Positions 17,054-26,048 are shown, numbered from the stretch's first letter. The stretch: DNA of 64,000 nt from Telmatospirillum sp. J64-1 (GCF_006980715.1 NZ_SBHN01000007.1:1-64000), one strand, 5' to 3'. The notes: generated by a model from the sequence alone, not told the origin. Numbers and translations: made by a program.

Positions 17054-17890
17054 TCAGTTCTTCCGCGCGTAGCGGTAATGCCAGAGCTGGATCGAATTGG
17101 TGATCAGCAGCATGACGAAGGCCGAGGCCAGGACCACCGTGGCGATGGCGGTGGCGGCCGCATAATCGTATTCCTCCAGCCTGATGAAGATGACCAGGGC
17201 GGTGATCTCGGTCAGGAAAGGCATGTTGCCGGCGATGAAGATGATCGCCCCGAACTCGCCCAGCGAACGGGCGAAGGCCAGCGACACCCCCGTCAGGAAG
17301 GCCGGGAAGATCAACGGGAAGATGACCTTGGTGAAGGTCTGGAACGGCGAGGCGCCCAGCGTTTCCGCCGCCTCTTCCAGTTCCGGTTCCAGATCGGCGA
17401 TCACCGGCTGCAACGAGCGCACCACGAAGGGCACGCTGGTGAAGGCCATGGCGACGATGATGCCCAATTGCGTGTAGGCGACCTTGATGCCCAGCGGTTC
17501 GAGATACTGCCCCAGCCAGCCATTGGAGGCGAAGGCCGCCGTCAGCGCCACCCCGGCCACCGCCGTGGGCAGGGCGAAGGGCAGGTCCATCACCGCATCC
17601 AGCAGGCGCCGGCCGGGGAAGTCGTAGCGCACCAGCACCCAGGCCAGCAGCAGCCCGAAGACGGCATTGAAGGCCACCGCATAAGCCGCCGATTCCAGCG
17701 TCACCTTGTAGGAGGCGACGGCGCGGGGATGGGTGACCACCGCGACGAATTCGCTCCATTCCAGGCCGAAGGTCCGGAACAGCAGGCCGGAAACCGGCAG
17801 CAGCACGATCAGGCCGAGATAGAGCAACGTCACGCCCATGGCGAGCGGCAGGCCGGGAATGACGCGCGGGGCGCGGCGGAACTTCATCAT
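17054..17890 (-). CDS. cysT: Sulfate ABC transporter permease CysT (CysU)
   Basis: A 278-residue permease partner of CysW. The EAA loop reads EEAAETLGASPFQTFTKVIF, and SLGEFGAIIFIAGNMPFLTE is the family's helix-5 signature. The start was placed at the first of two adjacent ATGs (17890), since the in-frame extension to 17923 runs into the intercistronic hairpin. It is separated from sbp by 65 nt containing that hairpin. Confidence 0.95.
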   Translation of the reverse strand: MMKFRRAPRVIPGLPLAMGVTLLYLGLIVLLPVSGLLFRTFGLEWSEFVAVVTHPRAVASYKVTLESAAYAVAFNAVFGLLLAWVLVRYDFPGRRLLDAVMDLPFALPTAVAGVALTAAFASNGWLGQYLEPLGIKVAYTQLGIIVAMAFTSVPFVVRSLQPVIADLEPELEEAAETLGASPFQTFTKVIFPLIFPAFLTGVSLAFARSLGEFGAIIFIAGNMPFLTEITALVIFIRLEEYDYAAATAIATVVLASAFVMLLITNSIQLWHYRYARKN

Positions 17891-17911
17891 CACTCTGCTT
17901 TCACAACAACA

Positions 17912-17936
17912 CGCCGCCCGCAAGATGCGGGCGGCG
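17912..17936 (-). other. GC-rich stem-loop between sbp and cysT
   Basis: Perfect 10-bp stem CGCCGCCCGC / GCGGGCGGCG with loop AAGAT, no U-tract. Such stem-loops after a binding-protein gene commonly stabilise the upstream message or reduce read-through into the permease genes; that role is inferred. Confidence 0.7.
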
Positions 17937-17955
17937 CAACCGTTCCTTCAACCGA

Positions 17956-18981
17956 TCAGCGGCGACGGCCGAAAATCTGGTCGAAGCTGCCGCCGTCGGC
18001 GAAATGCTCCTTCTGGGCTTGATCCCAGCCGCCGAACACGTCCTCGACGGTCACCAGGCGCACCTCGGGGAACTGGTCGGCATATTTCGCGGCGACGTCC
18101 GGGTCGCGGACGCGGTTGGAGAACTGCGCCAGGATTTCCTGGGCCTGCGGGGAGTAGAGGAAGTTCAGATATTCCTCGGCCACCTGACGCGAGCCGCGGC
18201 GGTCGGCCACGCGGTCGACGACGGCGACGGGGAATTCGGCCAGCAGGCTCATGGACGGCACGACGACGTCATACTTGTCCTCGCCGTATTCGCGCTGGAT
18301 GCCGTAGACCTCGGCCTCGAAGGTAATCAGCACGTCGCCGATGCCGCGCTCGACGAAGGTGGTGGTGGCGCCGCGCCCGCCGGTATCGAAGACCGGCACG
18401 TTGCCCAGCACTTGGCCGACGAATTCACGAGCCTTGGCGTCGTCATTGCCGTTCTGCTCCAGGCCGAAGGCATAGGCGGCCAGATAGGTGTAGCGCGCAT
18501 TCCCCGAGGTCTTGGGATTGGGGAAAATGACCTGCACGTCGTCGCGGGCGAGGTCGCTCCAGTCGCGGATGTTCTTCGGGTTACCCTCTCGCACCAGGAA
18601 GGCGGGCAGCGAGTAATAGGGCGAGGCGTTATGCGGCAGGGCCGACTGCCAATCCTCGCGCACCAGTCCCTCATCGGCCAGGACCTGCACGTCGGTCACC
18701 TGATTGAAGGTCACCACGTCGGCCTGCAAGCCTTCCATGATGGCCCGCGCCTGACGGGACGAACCGCCATGGGATTGCTTGACCTCGATGCTCTGACCAG
18801 TCTTCTCCTGCCAATGCTCGGCGAAGACCGGGTTCAGGCTGGCATAGAGTTCGCGGGCGATATCATAGGAAACGTTGAGAATTTCGCTTGGGGCCCTGTC
18901 CTGCGCCTGGGCCGGAAAAGCGGAGGCGGCGGCCACACCGGCGGCGGCAGCGAAAGCCAATGCCAAGAACGTGCGCTTCAT
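17956..18981 (-). CDS. sbp: Periplasmic sulfate-binding protein
   Basis: A 341-residue secreted binding protein. It starts with a classic signal peptide (MKRTFLALAFAAAAGVAAAS, cleavage after AQA near residue 26). Mature segments LNVSYDIARELYASLNPVFA, EVKQSHGGSSRQARAIMEGL and FPNPKTSGNARYTYLAAYAF are sulfate/thiosulfate-binding protein hallmarks. The ATG at 18981 is preferred to an upstream frame extension that lacks a signal peptide start. It heads the sulfate importer operon. Confidence 0.95.
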   Translation of the reverse strand: MKRTFLALAFAAAAGVAAASAFPAQAQDRAPSEILNVSYDIARELYASLNPVFAEHWQEKTGQSIEVKQSHGGSSRQARAIMEGLQADVVTFNQVTDVQVLADEGLVREDWQSALPHNASPYYSLPAFLVREGNPKNIRDWSDLARDDVQVIFPNPKTSGNARYTYLAAYAFGLEQNGNDDAKAREFVGQVLGNVPVFDTGGRGATTTFVERGIGDVLITFEAEVYGIQREYGEDKYDVVVPSMSLLAEFPVAVVDRVADRRGSRQVAEEYLNFLYSPQAQEILAQFSNRVRDPDVAAKYADQFPEVRLVTVEDVFGGWDQAQKEHFADGGSFDQIFGRRR

Positions 18982-19171
18982 CAGAAAACCTTTTTTCACT
19001 TGGGTCTGCGCGGCCGAAGCGTCCAATCCATCGTCCGCCGTTGGAAGATAGATGACATTAACACCAGCGCAGTGTCAATAATGATATATAAACACCTCTT
19101 TTATGTTGTATATCGATAGCACTCTTCCTCCCATCCATATGGGGGAGCAGGAGGATGACGAGGAGGTACCT
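18982..19171 (-). promoter_or_regulatory. Probable promoter region of the sulfate importer operon
   Basis: An AT-rich intergenic stretch, unlike its surroundings. Read on the minus strand it has a TTGACA box at 19073-19078, but I find no convincing -10 at the normal spacing, so the boundaries are not fixed. A CysB-type activator would be expected for sulfate uptake genes, which often have weak -10 or -35 elements (inference). Confidence 0.35.
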
Positions 19172-19210
19172 CCCGCCCGCGAGAAGGGAGGATGATCGGT
19201 TGCGGGCGGG
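19172..19210 (-). terminator. Stem-loop after the racemase gene
   Basis: Inverted repeat CCCGCCCGC / GCGGGCGGG with a 21-base loop, 22 nt after the stop of the racemase gene, the last of the dpp operon. There is no U-run, so it may be a processing or rho-assisted end rather than an intrinsic terminator. Confidence 0.35.
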
Positions 19211-19232
19211 GATAGGCCGAAAGATCCCGCCG

Positions 19233-19979
19233 CTACTGCGCCGCCGGTGCGAAGGCCTCGAAGAGGCCGGTATAGGGCTTGGCCAAGGGGGGAACGTAGC
19301 TGCCCTTCTTGCTGGTCCGCAGGCCCAGGGCCGCCAGGACCTCGAGCAGCCGGATTCCGGCGGCGACGCCGTCGACCACCGGTACGCCGAATTGCTCGCT
19401 CAGGCGGCGGGCGAGATCGGCCATGCCGGCACAGCCGAGCACGATGGCTTCGGCCCGGTCCTCGGCAATGGCCCGGGCGATCTCTTCGGCGATGCGGCCC
19501 TCGGCGGAGGAGCCGGGAACTTCGAGGTCGAGGACCGCCACGTCGGATGCGCGCACGGTGCAGCGCTCCGCCATGCCATAGCGCCGCGCCAGATGCTCGA
19601 TGGCGGGAACGGAACGCGACAGGGTGGTGACGACGCTGAAACGATGGGCGATCAGCGAAACGGTATGCATGGCCGCCTCGCAGATGCCCACCACCGGCGC
19701 CCGCGCCAGGCTGCGGGCGGCATCCAGGCCGGGATCGTCGAAACAGGCGATCAGATGGCCGTCATAGCCTTCCGCCTCGCCCTTGGCGATTTCCTGCAGC
19801 AGGCCCGGCACGCAGAACGCCTCGTCATACCATCCCTCGATACTGGCCGGTCCCATGGCGGGATGGCGCGCCTCCACGACCGTCTCCGCCGAAGCCGCCG
19901 CCTGCGCCGCTCTTCCGATCTTGCGGGTCATCGAGGCGGTGGTGTTGGGATTGACCACGAGAAAACGCTTCATGGTCAT
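19233..19979 (-). CDS. Aspartate/glutamate/hydantoin racemase family protein
   Basis: A 248-residue cytoplasmic protein of the HyuE/Asp-Glu racemase family. The N-terminus FLVVNPNTTASMTRKIG and the two catalytic cysteines, in HLIACFDDPGLD and EAIVLGCAGMADLA, are all present. Members racemise hydantoins, allantoin or acidic amino acids by cofactor-free two-base chemistry. It is the sixth gene of the dpp operon and its ATG overlaps the dppD stop by four bases. The context implies that the imported compound contains a chiral amino acid or hydantoin centre needing epimerisation; the substrate cannot be named. Confidence 0.87.
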   Translation of the reverse strand: MTMKRFLVVNPNTTASMTRKIGRAAQAAASAETVVEARHPAMGPASIEGWYDEAFCVPGLLQEIAKGEAEGYDGHLIACFDDPGLDAARSLARAPVVGICEAAMHTVSLIAHRFSVVTTLSRSVPAIEHLARRYGMAERCTVRASDVAVLDLEVPGSSAEGRIAEEIARAIAEDRAEAIVLGCAGMADLARRLSEQFGVPVVDGVAAGIRLLEVLAALGLRTSKKGSYVPPLAKPYTGLFEAFAPAAQ

Positions 19980-20992
19980 GGAACTCCGCTACCGACATGG
20001 GCATCCGCCCGATCCACCAGCGCCGATGCCTGGAAGCAACTCACCGCATGGCCCTGCCCCACCGCCACGCTTGCCGGCACCGAGGCGCCGCAGACTTCCC
20101 CGGCCTGCGGGCAGCGGGGGGCGAAGGCGCAGCCTTGCGGCAGGTCGGACAGGTCGGGCGGCGCGCCGGGAATGGCGTCCAGGCGCTGCCCCTTCATCCC
20201 GCCCGAGGCGCGGGACCGCATCAGGCCGATGGTATAGGGATGGCGGGGATTGCCGATCACCTCGGCCACCGGCCCGGTCTCGACGACCCGGCCGCCATAC
20301 ATCACGGCGATGCGGTCGGAGATCTCGACCGCCACTCCCATGTCGTGGGTCACGAAGATCACCGACATGCCCAATTCCTTCTGCAAGCGCCGCAGCAACA
20401 GCAGGATCTGGATCTGCACCGTGGCGTCCAGGGCCGTCGTTGGCTCGTCGGCCAGCAGGACTTGCGGACGGCAGGCCAGGGCCAGGGCGATCATGGCGCG
20501 CTGGCGCATGCCGCCCGACATTTCGTGCGGATAGGCCTTCAAACGGCGCTCGGGCGAAGGGATCTGCACGAGCTGGAAAAGCTCCAGCGCACGGTCCAGC
20601 CCGGCCTTGCGGGACACGCCTTCATGGCGGCAGACGGTTTCGGCGATCTGGTCGCCGACGGTGAAGACGGGATCGAAGGCCAGCATGGGTTCCTGGAAGA
20701 TCATCGAGACGACCTTGCCCCGGAAGGCCGAAAGCTGCCGCTGCGACATCTCCAGCACGGACCGGCCCGCCACCTGGACCCGCCCCCGGATTTCAGTGCG
20801 GCGGGACGGCAGCAGGCGCATCAGGGCCCGCATGGTCACGCTCTTGCCCGAGCCGCTTTCCCCCAGGATGGTCAGCACTTCGCCCCGGTTCAGGTGCAGG
20901 TCGACGCCGTTGATGGCATGGACCACACGGCCGGGAGTGCGGAAGCGGACGGTCAGGTCGGCAATCTCGACGAGGGGCGCTTCGGCATTCAT
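19976..20992 (-). CDS. dppD: Dipeptide/oligopeptide ABC transporter ATP-binding protein, DppD type
   Basis: A 338-residue ATPase: Walker A GESGSGKS, signature MSGGMRQRAMIALAL, Walker B VLLADEPTTALD, switch His in VTHDMGVAVEISDR. The C-terminal oligopeptide/dipeptide domain carries the cysteine pattern CAFAPRCPQAGEVC. The start ATG at 20992 overlaps the dppF stop and follows GGGAGA. It forms a heterodimeric motor with the product of the preceding gene. Confidence 0.93.
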   Translation of the reverse strand: MNAEAPLVEIADLTVRFRTPGRVVHAINGVDLHLNRGEVLTILGESGSGKSVTMRALMRLLPSRRTEIRGRVQVAGRSVLEMSQRQLSAFRGKVVSMIFQEPMLAFDPVFTVGDQIAETVCRHEGVSRKAGLDRALELFQLVQIPSPERRLKAYPHEMSGGMRQRAMIALALACRPQVLLADEPTTALDATVQIQILLLLRRLQKELGMSVIFVTHDMGVAVEISDRIAVMYGGRVVETGPVAEVIGNPRHPYTIGLMRSRASGGMKGQRLDAIPGAPPDLSDLPQGCAFAPRCPQAGEVCGASVPASVAVGQGHAVSCFQASALVDRADAHVGSGVP

Positions 20993-22053
20993 GGGGCATC
21001 TCCCTGATGGCTGGAGACAAGCAGGCAAGCCGCCTCATGCTCGCCGCCGGGCACGGGCCGAAGCTCGGGCTGGCGGCTCTTGCAGACCTCCTGGGCCAGG
21101 GCACAGCGCGGATGGAAGCGGCAGCCGCCGGGCAGGTTGATCGGATTGGGCGGGTCGCCGGCCAGCGGCGGGGCCTCGGTGCGGCGGGACGGGTCCATCG
21201 AGGGAACCGCCGACAGCAAGGCGCGGGTATAGGGATGGGCGGTGGCCTCGTACAGCCGGTCGGCGGCGCCGACCTCGGCCACCTTGCCCAGATACATCAC
21301 CATCACCCGATCGCTCATATAGCGGACCACGTTCAGGTCGTGGGAAATGAACATATAAGTCAGGCCGTATTCGGCCTTGAGGTCGACCAGCAGGTTGAGC
21401 ACCTGGGCCTCGACCGACTTGTCCAGGGCCGAGACCGCCTCGTCGAGGATGAGGAGGCGCGGCTCCAGCGCCAGGGCCCGGGCGATATTCACGCGCTGGC
21501 GCTGGCCGCCCGACAGTTCGTGCGGGTAGCGGCCGCCGAAAAGACGGGGATTGAGGCCCACCTGGTCCAGCAGGCGCTGCGCCCGGCGGCGGGCCTCCTC
21601 GCGGCGCAGGCCATGCACCACCGGACCGAAGGCGATGGAATCCTCGATCGTCAGGCGAGGATTGAGCGAGGCATAGGAATCCTGGAAGACCATCTGCATC
21701 TGACGGCGCATCTCGCGGACGGAAATGCCGCCCGGCGCGCCCACCTTGTCGCCGTCGAAGATGATCTCGCCCGCATCGGGCTCCATCAGGCGCATCAGCA
21801 GGCGGGCCGTGGTGGATTTGCCGCAGCCCGACTCCCCCACCACGCCCAGGGTTTCCCCCTTGCGGATGTGGAAGTCGATGCCGTCCACGGCATGGACGCT
21901 GCCCTGGCGGCGCCCCAGCAGGCCGCCCTTGATGGGAAAATGCTTCTTCAGGCCCCGCACCGTCAGCAGGGGCTGGCGCGGACCGCCCCGGTCGCGCAGG
22001 TCGGGTTGCCGGACGGCATCGGGACGGGCGGCATCGGAAAGAGAGCCGGTCAT
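20989..22053 (-). CDS. dppF: Dipeptide/oligopeptide ABC transporter ATP-binding protein, DppF type
   Basis: A 354-residue ATPase: Walker A GESGCGKST, signature [16 protein letters not shown], Walker B LLILDEAVSALD and switch His in ISHDLNVVRYMSDR. The Walker B/D-loop has AVSALD where most relatives have PVSALD. The C-terminal domain has CRFHPRCALAQEVC. ATG at 22053 overlaps the dppC stop by four bases; the open frame extending to 22878 is a shadow of dppC. Confidence 0.93.
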   Translation of the reverse strand: MTGSLSDAARPDAVRQPDLRDRGGPRQPLLTVRGLKKHFPIKGGLLGRRQGSVHAVDGIDFHIRKGETLGVVGESGCGKSTTARLLMRLMEPDAGEIIFDGDKVGAPGGISVREMRRQMQMVFQDSYASLNPRLTIEDSIAFGPVVHGLRREEARRRAQRLLDQVGLNPRLFGGRYPHELSGGQRQRVNIARALALEPRLLILDEAVSALDKSVEAQVLNLLVDLKAEYGLTYMFISHDLNVVRYMSDRVMVMYLGKVAEVGAADRLYEATAHPYTRALLSAVPSMDPSRRTEAPPLAGDPPNPINLPGGCRFHPRCALAQEVCKSRQPELRPVPGGEHEAACLLVSSHQGDAP

Positions 22054-22967
22054 AGCTTCACATCCATGGCGGAGCGCAGCCCGTCGCTGAGCATGTTGAA
22101 GGAGATCGAGGTGATGAAGATCATGGCCCCCGGCAGGGCCGCCACCCAGGGATTGACGTAGATGGTCGTGCGCATGGTGTTGAGCATCAGCCCCCATTCC
22201 GGCTCGGGCGGACGGGCGCCGAGGCCGAGGAAGGACAGGCCCGAGGCCAGGATCATGCTGACGCTGATCAGCGAGGTGGCGTAGACGAAGATCGGCCCCA
22301 GCACATTGCCCAGGATATGGACGCGGATGATGGTGATCGGTCCGGCCCCGCTGGCGCGCGCCGCATCCACGAAATCGAAATTGCGCACCTGCGTGGTCAC
22401 GCTTTCGGCCACGCGGGCGATCGGGGGAATGAAGACGATGGTCAGCGACACCAGGGCATTGACCACCCCCGCCCCCAGCGCCCCGGCCAAGGCGATGGCG
22501 AGCAGCACCGAGGGAAAGGCATAGAAGACATCGACGGTGCGCATGATCGCCGTGTTGACCCGGCCGCCGACGAAACCGGCGGCGATGCCGATCAGCGAGC
22601 CGATCACGAAGGCGATGAGCACGGGCACGACGCCGATGAACAGCGACAGCCGCCCGCCATGGATGAGACGGGACAGCACGTCGCGCCCCAATTCGTCGCT
22701 GCCGAGCAGGAAGCCCTCGGTTCCGATGGGCTTCAGGCGGTTGATCATGCTCGTCTTGTAGGGATCGGCCGGCGCGATCAGGGGCGCGGCCAGGGCCATC
22801 AGCACGATGACCAGCAGGACGAAGCCGGCGGCCAGCGCCACGGGATCGCGGCGCAGCCGCATCAGCACGCTGGTCCAATATCCGCGCGAGCGCGGCACGG
22901 GGGCCGCAGCGCCGTCCGGGGCGCTGAGGGAAATGGCGGTCTTCGGCTCGACAGAGCTGGTTGCCAT
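22050..22967 (-). CDS. dppC: Dipeptide-type ABC transporter permease, DppC
   Basis: A 305-residue permease. The N-terminal cytoplasmic lead is followed by a first helix (LAAGFVLLVIVLMALAAP), LGSDELGRDVLSRLIHGGR and the EAA-like loop FVDAARASGAGPITIIRVHI, all standard for DppC/OppC. ATG at 22967 follows GGAGA by seven bases. It lies 17 nt after dppB. Confidence 0.94.
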   Translation of the reverse strand: MATSSVEPKTAISLSAPDGAAAPVPRSRGYWTSVLMRLRRDPVALAAGFVLLVIVLMALAAPLIAPADPYKTSMINRLKPIGTEGFLLGSDELGRDVLSRLIHGGRLSLFIGVVPVLIAFVIGSLIGIAAGFVGGRVNTAIMRTVDVFYAFPSVLLAIALAGALGAGVVNALVSLTIVFIPPIARVAESVTTQVRNFDFVDAARASGAGPITIIRVHILGNVLGPIFVYATSLISVSMILASGLSFLGLGARPPEPEWGLMLNTMRTTIYVNPWVAALPGAMIFITSISFNMLSDGLRSAMDVKL

Positions 22968-22984
22968 GAATCGTCTCCGGCAGT

Positions 22985-23938
22985 TCAGGCGCGCTTGATG
23001 CGGGGGTCGAGCCAGGTCTGGGCCAGGTCGACCAGCAGGTTCAGGGCGAGGAAGAAAAGCGCCAGGACCAGGATCGTCCCCTGCAACAGGGGCAGGTCGC
23101 GGCGGAAGATGGCGTTGTTCAGCAGCATCCCCGTCCCGGGCCAGGAGAACACCGTCTCGACCAGGATCGAGCCGCCCAGCAGATAGCCGAGCTGCAGGCC
23201 CATCACCGCCAGGGCGGTCGGCGCCGCGTTCTTCACCACATGCAGGAACACCCGCCATTCCGGCAGCCCCTTGGCCCGCAAGGCCTCGACGAAGTCATGG
23301 GCGAGGATTTCGCCTACCATGGCCCGGATGGTGCGGGTCATGATGCCCATGGGGATCACCGACAGGGTCACCGCCGGCAGGATGAGATGGCGCAGATAGG
23401 CGGCTTCGAAGGCCCAGTCGGTGGATGCACCGGGACCGGCCCCGGTGGCGGGCAGCATGTTCAGATGCACCGAGAAGACGATGACCAGCACCATACCCAG
23501 CCAGTAATGGGGAACGCTGACCCCGGTGACGGCGATGCCGGTCAGCAGGCGGTCGAGCAGGCTTCCCTTGAAATAGCCGGCCAGCGTGCCGAACAGCATG
23601 CCCAGCGGGAAACCGATCAGGGCGGCGGCCGTGGCCAGGATCAGGGTGTTCTTGAGGGCGCCCATGACCTCGAGGACGACGGGACGGCCCGTGGCGACCG
23701 ACAGCCCCAGGTCCCCCTGCACGGCACGCTGCACCCACAGGCCGAACTGCACCGGCAAAGGGCGGTCGAAGCCATAGGCCCGCCGGACCAGTTCCACCAC
23801 TTCCGCCGGCGCATCGGCCGAAACGACGGCATCCATGGGCTGGCCGGGGGAAAGATGCACGAGGGAAAAGCAGATCAGGCTGACGGCCAGCGTGATCGGC
23901 ACCATGAAGAGCAGTCTTTTGGAAAAGTAAGTGAGCAC
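22985..23938 (-). CDS. dppB: Dipeptide-type ABC transporter permease, DppB
   Basis: A 317-residue permease with six helices. The N-terminal TYFSKRLLFMVPITLAVSLI, the GDLGLSVATGRPVVLEVM loop and the coupling loop DFVEALRAKGLPEWRVFLHV are DppB/GsiC-like. I chose the GTG start at 23938, which has GAGGG ten bases upstream; a TTG at 23959 is the alternative. Confidence 0.92.
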   Translation of the reverse strand: MLTYFSKRLLFMVPITLAVSLICFSLVHLSPGQPMDAVVSADAPAEVVELVRRAYGFDRPLPVQFGLWVQRAVQGDLGLSVATGRPVVLEVMGALKNTLILATAAALIGFPLGMLFGTLAGYFKGSLLDRLLTGIAVTGVSVPHYWLGMVLVIVFSVHLNMLPATGAGPGASTDWAFEAAYLRHLILPAVTLSVIPMGIMTRTIRAMVGEILAHDFVEALRAKGLPEWRVFLHVVKNAAPTALAVMGLQLGYLLGGSILVETVFSWPGTGMLLNNAIFRRDLPLLQGTILVLALFFLALNLLVDLAQTWLDPRIKRA

Positions 23939-23985
23939 GCCGGCTTTCCCTCGTGACAATCAGGACGGGATGGGGCGAAGAGATC

Positions 23986-24019
23986 GCGGGCCGACCAGGC
24001 CGTTGCCGGACCGGCCCGC
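23986..24019 (-). other. GC-rich stem-loop between dppA and dppB
   Basis: Inverted repeat GCGGGCCG / CGGCCCGC in the 104-nt gap after dppA, with a partly paired loop. Same position and style as the hairpins after sbp and tctC. Confidence 0.5.
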
Positions 24020-24042
24020 TTGCGGGTCCTTGATAGGCCGGT

Positions 24043-25662
24043 TTACGGAGCGATCGAGACCGGCGCGATGTCCTGGAACCAGTTCTTGGCCTGGACGAAA
24101 CCCTGCACCTTGGGGCTCATGGCGCGCGGGCCGACATCATGGGCCACCATCAGCCAAGCGGCGTCATCGACCATCTTGGCGTGGAACTCGGCCAGCACCT
24201 TGTCCTGCTCCGTCGTGTCGAAGGTACTGCGCGCGAGGTCGAGCAGGCGGTCGTATTCCGGATCGCTCAAGGCGCCCCAGTTGAAGCCGTTGGGCGCGGC
24301 CATGCTGGAATGCATGAAGCGATAGAAGGCGGCGAAGGGATCGAGCCAGCCGAAGCTGATATTGGTGGCATGGGCGCCCAGGCTGCTGGGATCGGCGGCC
24401 CCGCGGCGCCAATTGGGGAACAGGGATTCCCAGTCCAGCACCTCGAACTCGATGTTGATGCCGACATCGCGCAGGTTCTGCTGGATGTATTCGTTCATCG
24501 CCAAGGGCTGCATTTGGCCGGAGCCGGAGGTCGAGATCAGCACCTTCACATTGACCGGATTGCCCGGCCCATAGCCGCTTTCGGCAAGCAGGCGGCGCGC
24601 TTCGTCGGGATCGTAGCGGATCTCGAAGCCGGGATTGCCGAACCAGGGATGGTCGGGCGTGACGATACCCACCGCCGGAACCATCAGCCCGCCCAGCAAG
24701 GCGTTCAGGCCGTCACGGTCGACCGCGAGATTGGCCGCCTTGCGGACATTGATGTCCCGCCAAGGGCTGCCTTCCAGCATGCTGAACTGATAGGGCCAGG
24801 TATGCGGATAGGGATTAGACGTGATGGTCATGCCCGCCGAGCGCATGCGCGGGATGGCATCGGGGGCCGGAGCCTCGATCCAGTCCACCTGACCGGACAG
24901 CAGCGCAGCGGTCCGGGTGTTGGCCTCGGGCATGGGCAGCAGGACGACCCGGTCCGTCTTCGGCACGCGGTTGCCGTCCCAGTAATCGGGATTGGGCACC
25001 AGTTCGGCACGCTCGCGCGGAACCAGGCGCTCCAGCTTGAACGGGCCGGTGCCCGAAGGATTGCTGGCGAAGGCGTTCCAGTCGCGGCCGACGGCTTCCC
25101 ATTGGGCCGGGCTGGAGAACAGCAGGAAGGTCAACTGATACGGAAACCAGGCATCCGGCTCGGTGGTGGTGAAGCGGATCGTGTAGTCATCGACCTTATC
25201 GTATTCACCCATGGACGGGATGCGGCCCCGCACATTGCCCGCCTGCCGTGCATCGAATTGCGGCGAATTCTCGTTATAGATCTTTTCCAGATTCCAGATC
25301 GCGGCATCGGCATCCCACGGGCTGCCGTCATGGAAGGTCACATTCCTGCGCAGCGAGAAGGTCCAAACCCGCGGGTCGGACGGATCCACTTCCCACGATT
25401 CGGCCAGTCCCGGCGTCAAGCCGCTGGCCTTGTCGGCGGAGGACAAGTCCCAGAGAACCAAGGCGTCGTAGATGGTGTAGCCAAGGAAGCGGTAGCCTTC
25501 AAAGCCGCTATCAGGCTGGCCGGTGGTCAGCGGAATGTCGGAACTGGTCATTGCAATGCGCAAGACGCTCTCGGCGCTGGCAGGCACGGCCGTGAACGAA
25601 AGTCCGGCCGTCGCCAGGATGACGGCGCAGAATCGTCGCAGATATCGGTCGGGACGAGTCAT
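24043..25662 (-). CDS. dppA: ABC transporter substrate-binding protein, family 5 (dipeptide type)
   Basis: A 539-residue SBP_bac_5 protein. A signal peptide ends near PASA|ES at residue 30. Family segments include GYTIYDALVLWDLSSADKAS, LTPGLAESWEVDPSDPRVWT, FSLRRNVTFHDGSPWDADA and SNPSGTGPFKLERLVPRERA. It captures the ligand in the periplasm for DppBCDF; whether peptide, hydantoin or another compound is unknown. The ATG at 25662 follows AAGGAGG by 11 bases. It is the first gene of the operon, with a promoter and a palindromic operator upstream. Confidence 0.93.
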   Translation of the reverse strand: MTRPDRYLRRFCAVILATAGLSFTAVPASAESVLRIAMTSSDIPLTTGQPDSGFEGYRFLGYTIYDALVLWDLSSADKASGLTPGLAESWEVDPSDPRVWTFSLRRNVTFHDGSPWDADAAIWNLEKIYNENSPQFDARQAGNVRGRIPSMGEYDKVDDYTIRFTTTEPDAWFPYQLTFLLFSSPAQWEAVGRDWNAFASNPSGTGPFKLERLVPRERAELVPNPDYWDGNRVPKTDRVVLLPMPEANTRTAALLSGQVDWIEAPAPDAIPRMRSAGMTITSNPYPHTWPYQFSMLEGSPWRDINVRKAANLAVDRDGLNALLGGLMVPAVGIVTPDHPWFGNPGFEIRYDPDEARRLLAESGYGPGNPVNVKVLISTSGSGQMQPLAMNEYIQQNLRDVGINIEFEVLDWESLFPNWRRGAADPSSLGAHATNISFGWLDPFAAFYRFMHSSMAAPNGFNWGALSDPEYDRLLDLARSTFDTTEQDKVLAEFHAKMVDDAAWLMVAHDVGPRAMSPKVQGFVQAKNWFQDIAPVSIAP

Positions 25663-25762
25663 AGCAGGAAGAACCTCCTTGCAAATTCGGCCATTGAAAG
25701 GGCCGCGTCGGAACGCGCCATCACCGATGGCGCTCCCGGAAGGATTGCAAGGGGCATGCCAT

Positions 25763-25791
25763 TGTTTACATCTGAATTGGATATTGTGCAA
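25763..25791 (-). promoter_or_regulatory. Candidate sigma-70 promoter of the dpp-racemase operon
   Basis: On the minus strand, TTGCAC (25786-25791) is followed by a 17-bp spacer and TAAACA (25763-25768). This gives a leader of about 95 nt before dppA. The boxes match the consensus only moderately; position next to the operator adds support. Confidence 0.45.
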
Positions 25792-25795
25792 AAAG

Positions 25796-25823
25796 AGGCA
25801 TGGATTGTTCACAATCCATGCCT
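25796..25823. promoter_or_regulatory. Perfect 13-bp inverted repeat, probable operator upstream of dppA
   Basis: Arms AGGCATGGATTGT and ACAATCCATGCCT separated by two bases. It ends four bases before the candidate -35 box, the usual place for a dimeric activator. The core ATTGT-N2-ACAAT resembles GntR-class sites (inference). On the minus strand it is followed by CTTTTT, so a terminator role is an alternative, but a better terminator serves the upstream operon at 26011. Confidence 0.65.
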
Positions 25824-26010
25824 ACAGCGTCCACGAAATGCTTATATGCCAGAGGAGTAACGACGGGTTGAAAACCCAGAACACGCAGGCTTCCGAGAGG
25901 ATACCAATCGTTACTATTCCTTGCGGCCAGCACACCCCGCGCGAATGCTGCGTTGTGCTTAGGCAGCTGCCTCACCACATGCACATTTTTTATACATTTT
26001 CTGTTGAGAT

Positions 26011-26048
26011 AAAAAAATAGGCAAGACGGACAGAAATCCGCCTTGCCT
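26011..26048 (-). terminator. Rho-independent terminator of the ThDP-tct-amidohydrolase operon
   Basis: Minus-strand stem AGGCAAGGCGGA / TCCGTCTTGCCT (one non-Watson-Crick pair), followed by ATTTTTTTAT. It lies about 65 nt after the amidohydrolase stop. Between it and the dpp operator (25824-26010) I see no gene. Confidence 0.88.

Noticed and set aside
16145-18022. A 625-codon plus-strand frame opposite cysW/cysT
   Set aside because: Translation is a His/Gln/Gly-rich shadow typical of the strand opposite high-GC genes; the minus strand encodes clear permeases.
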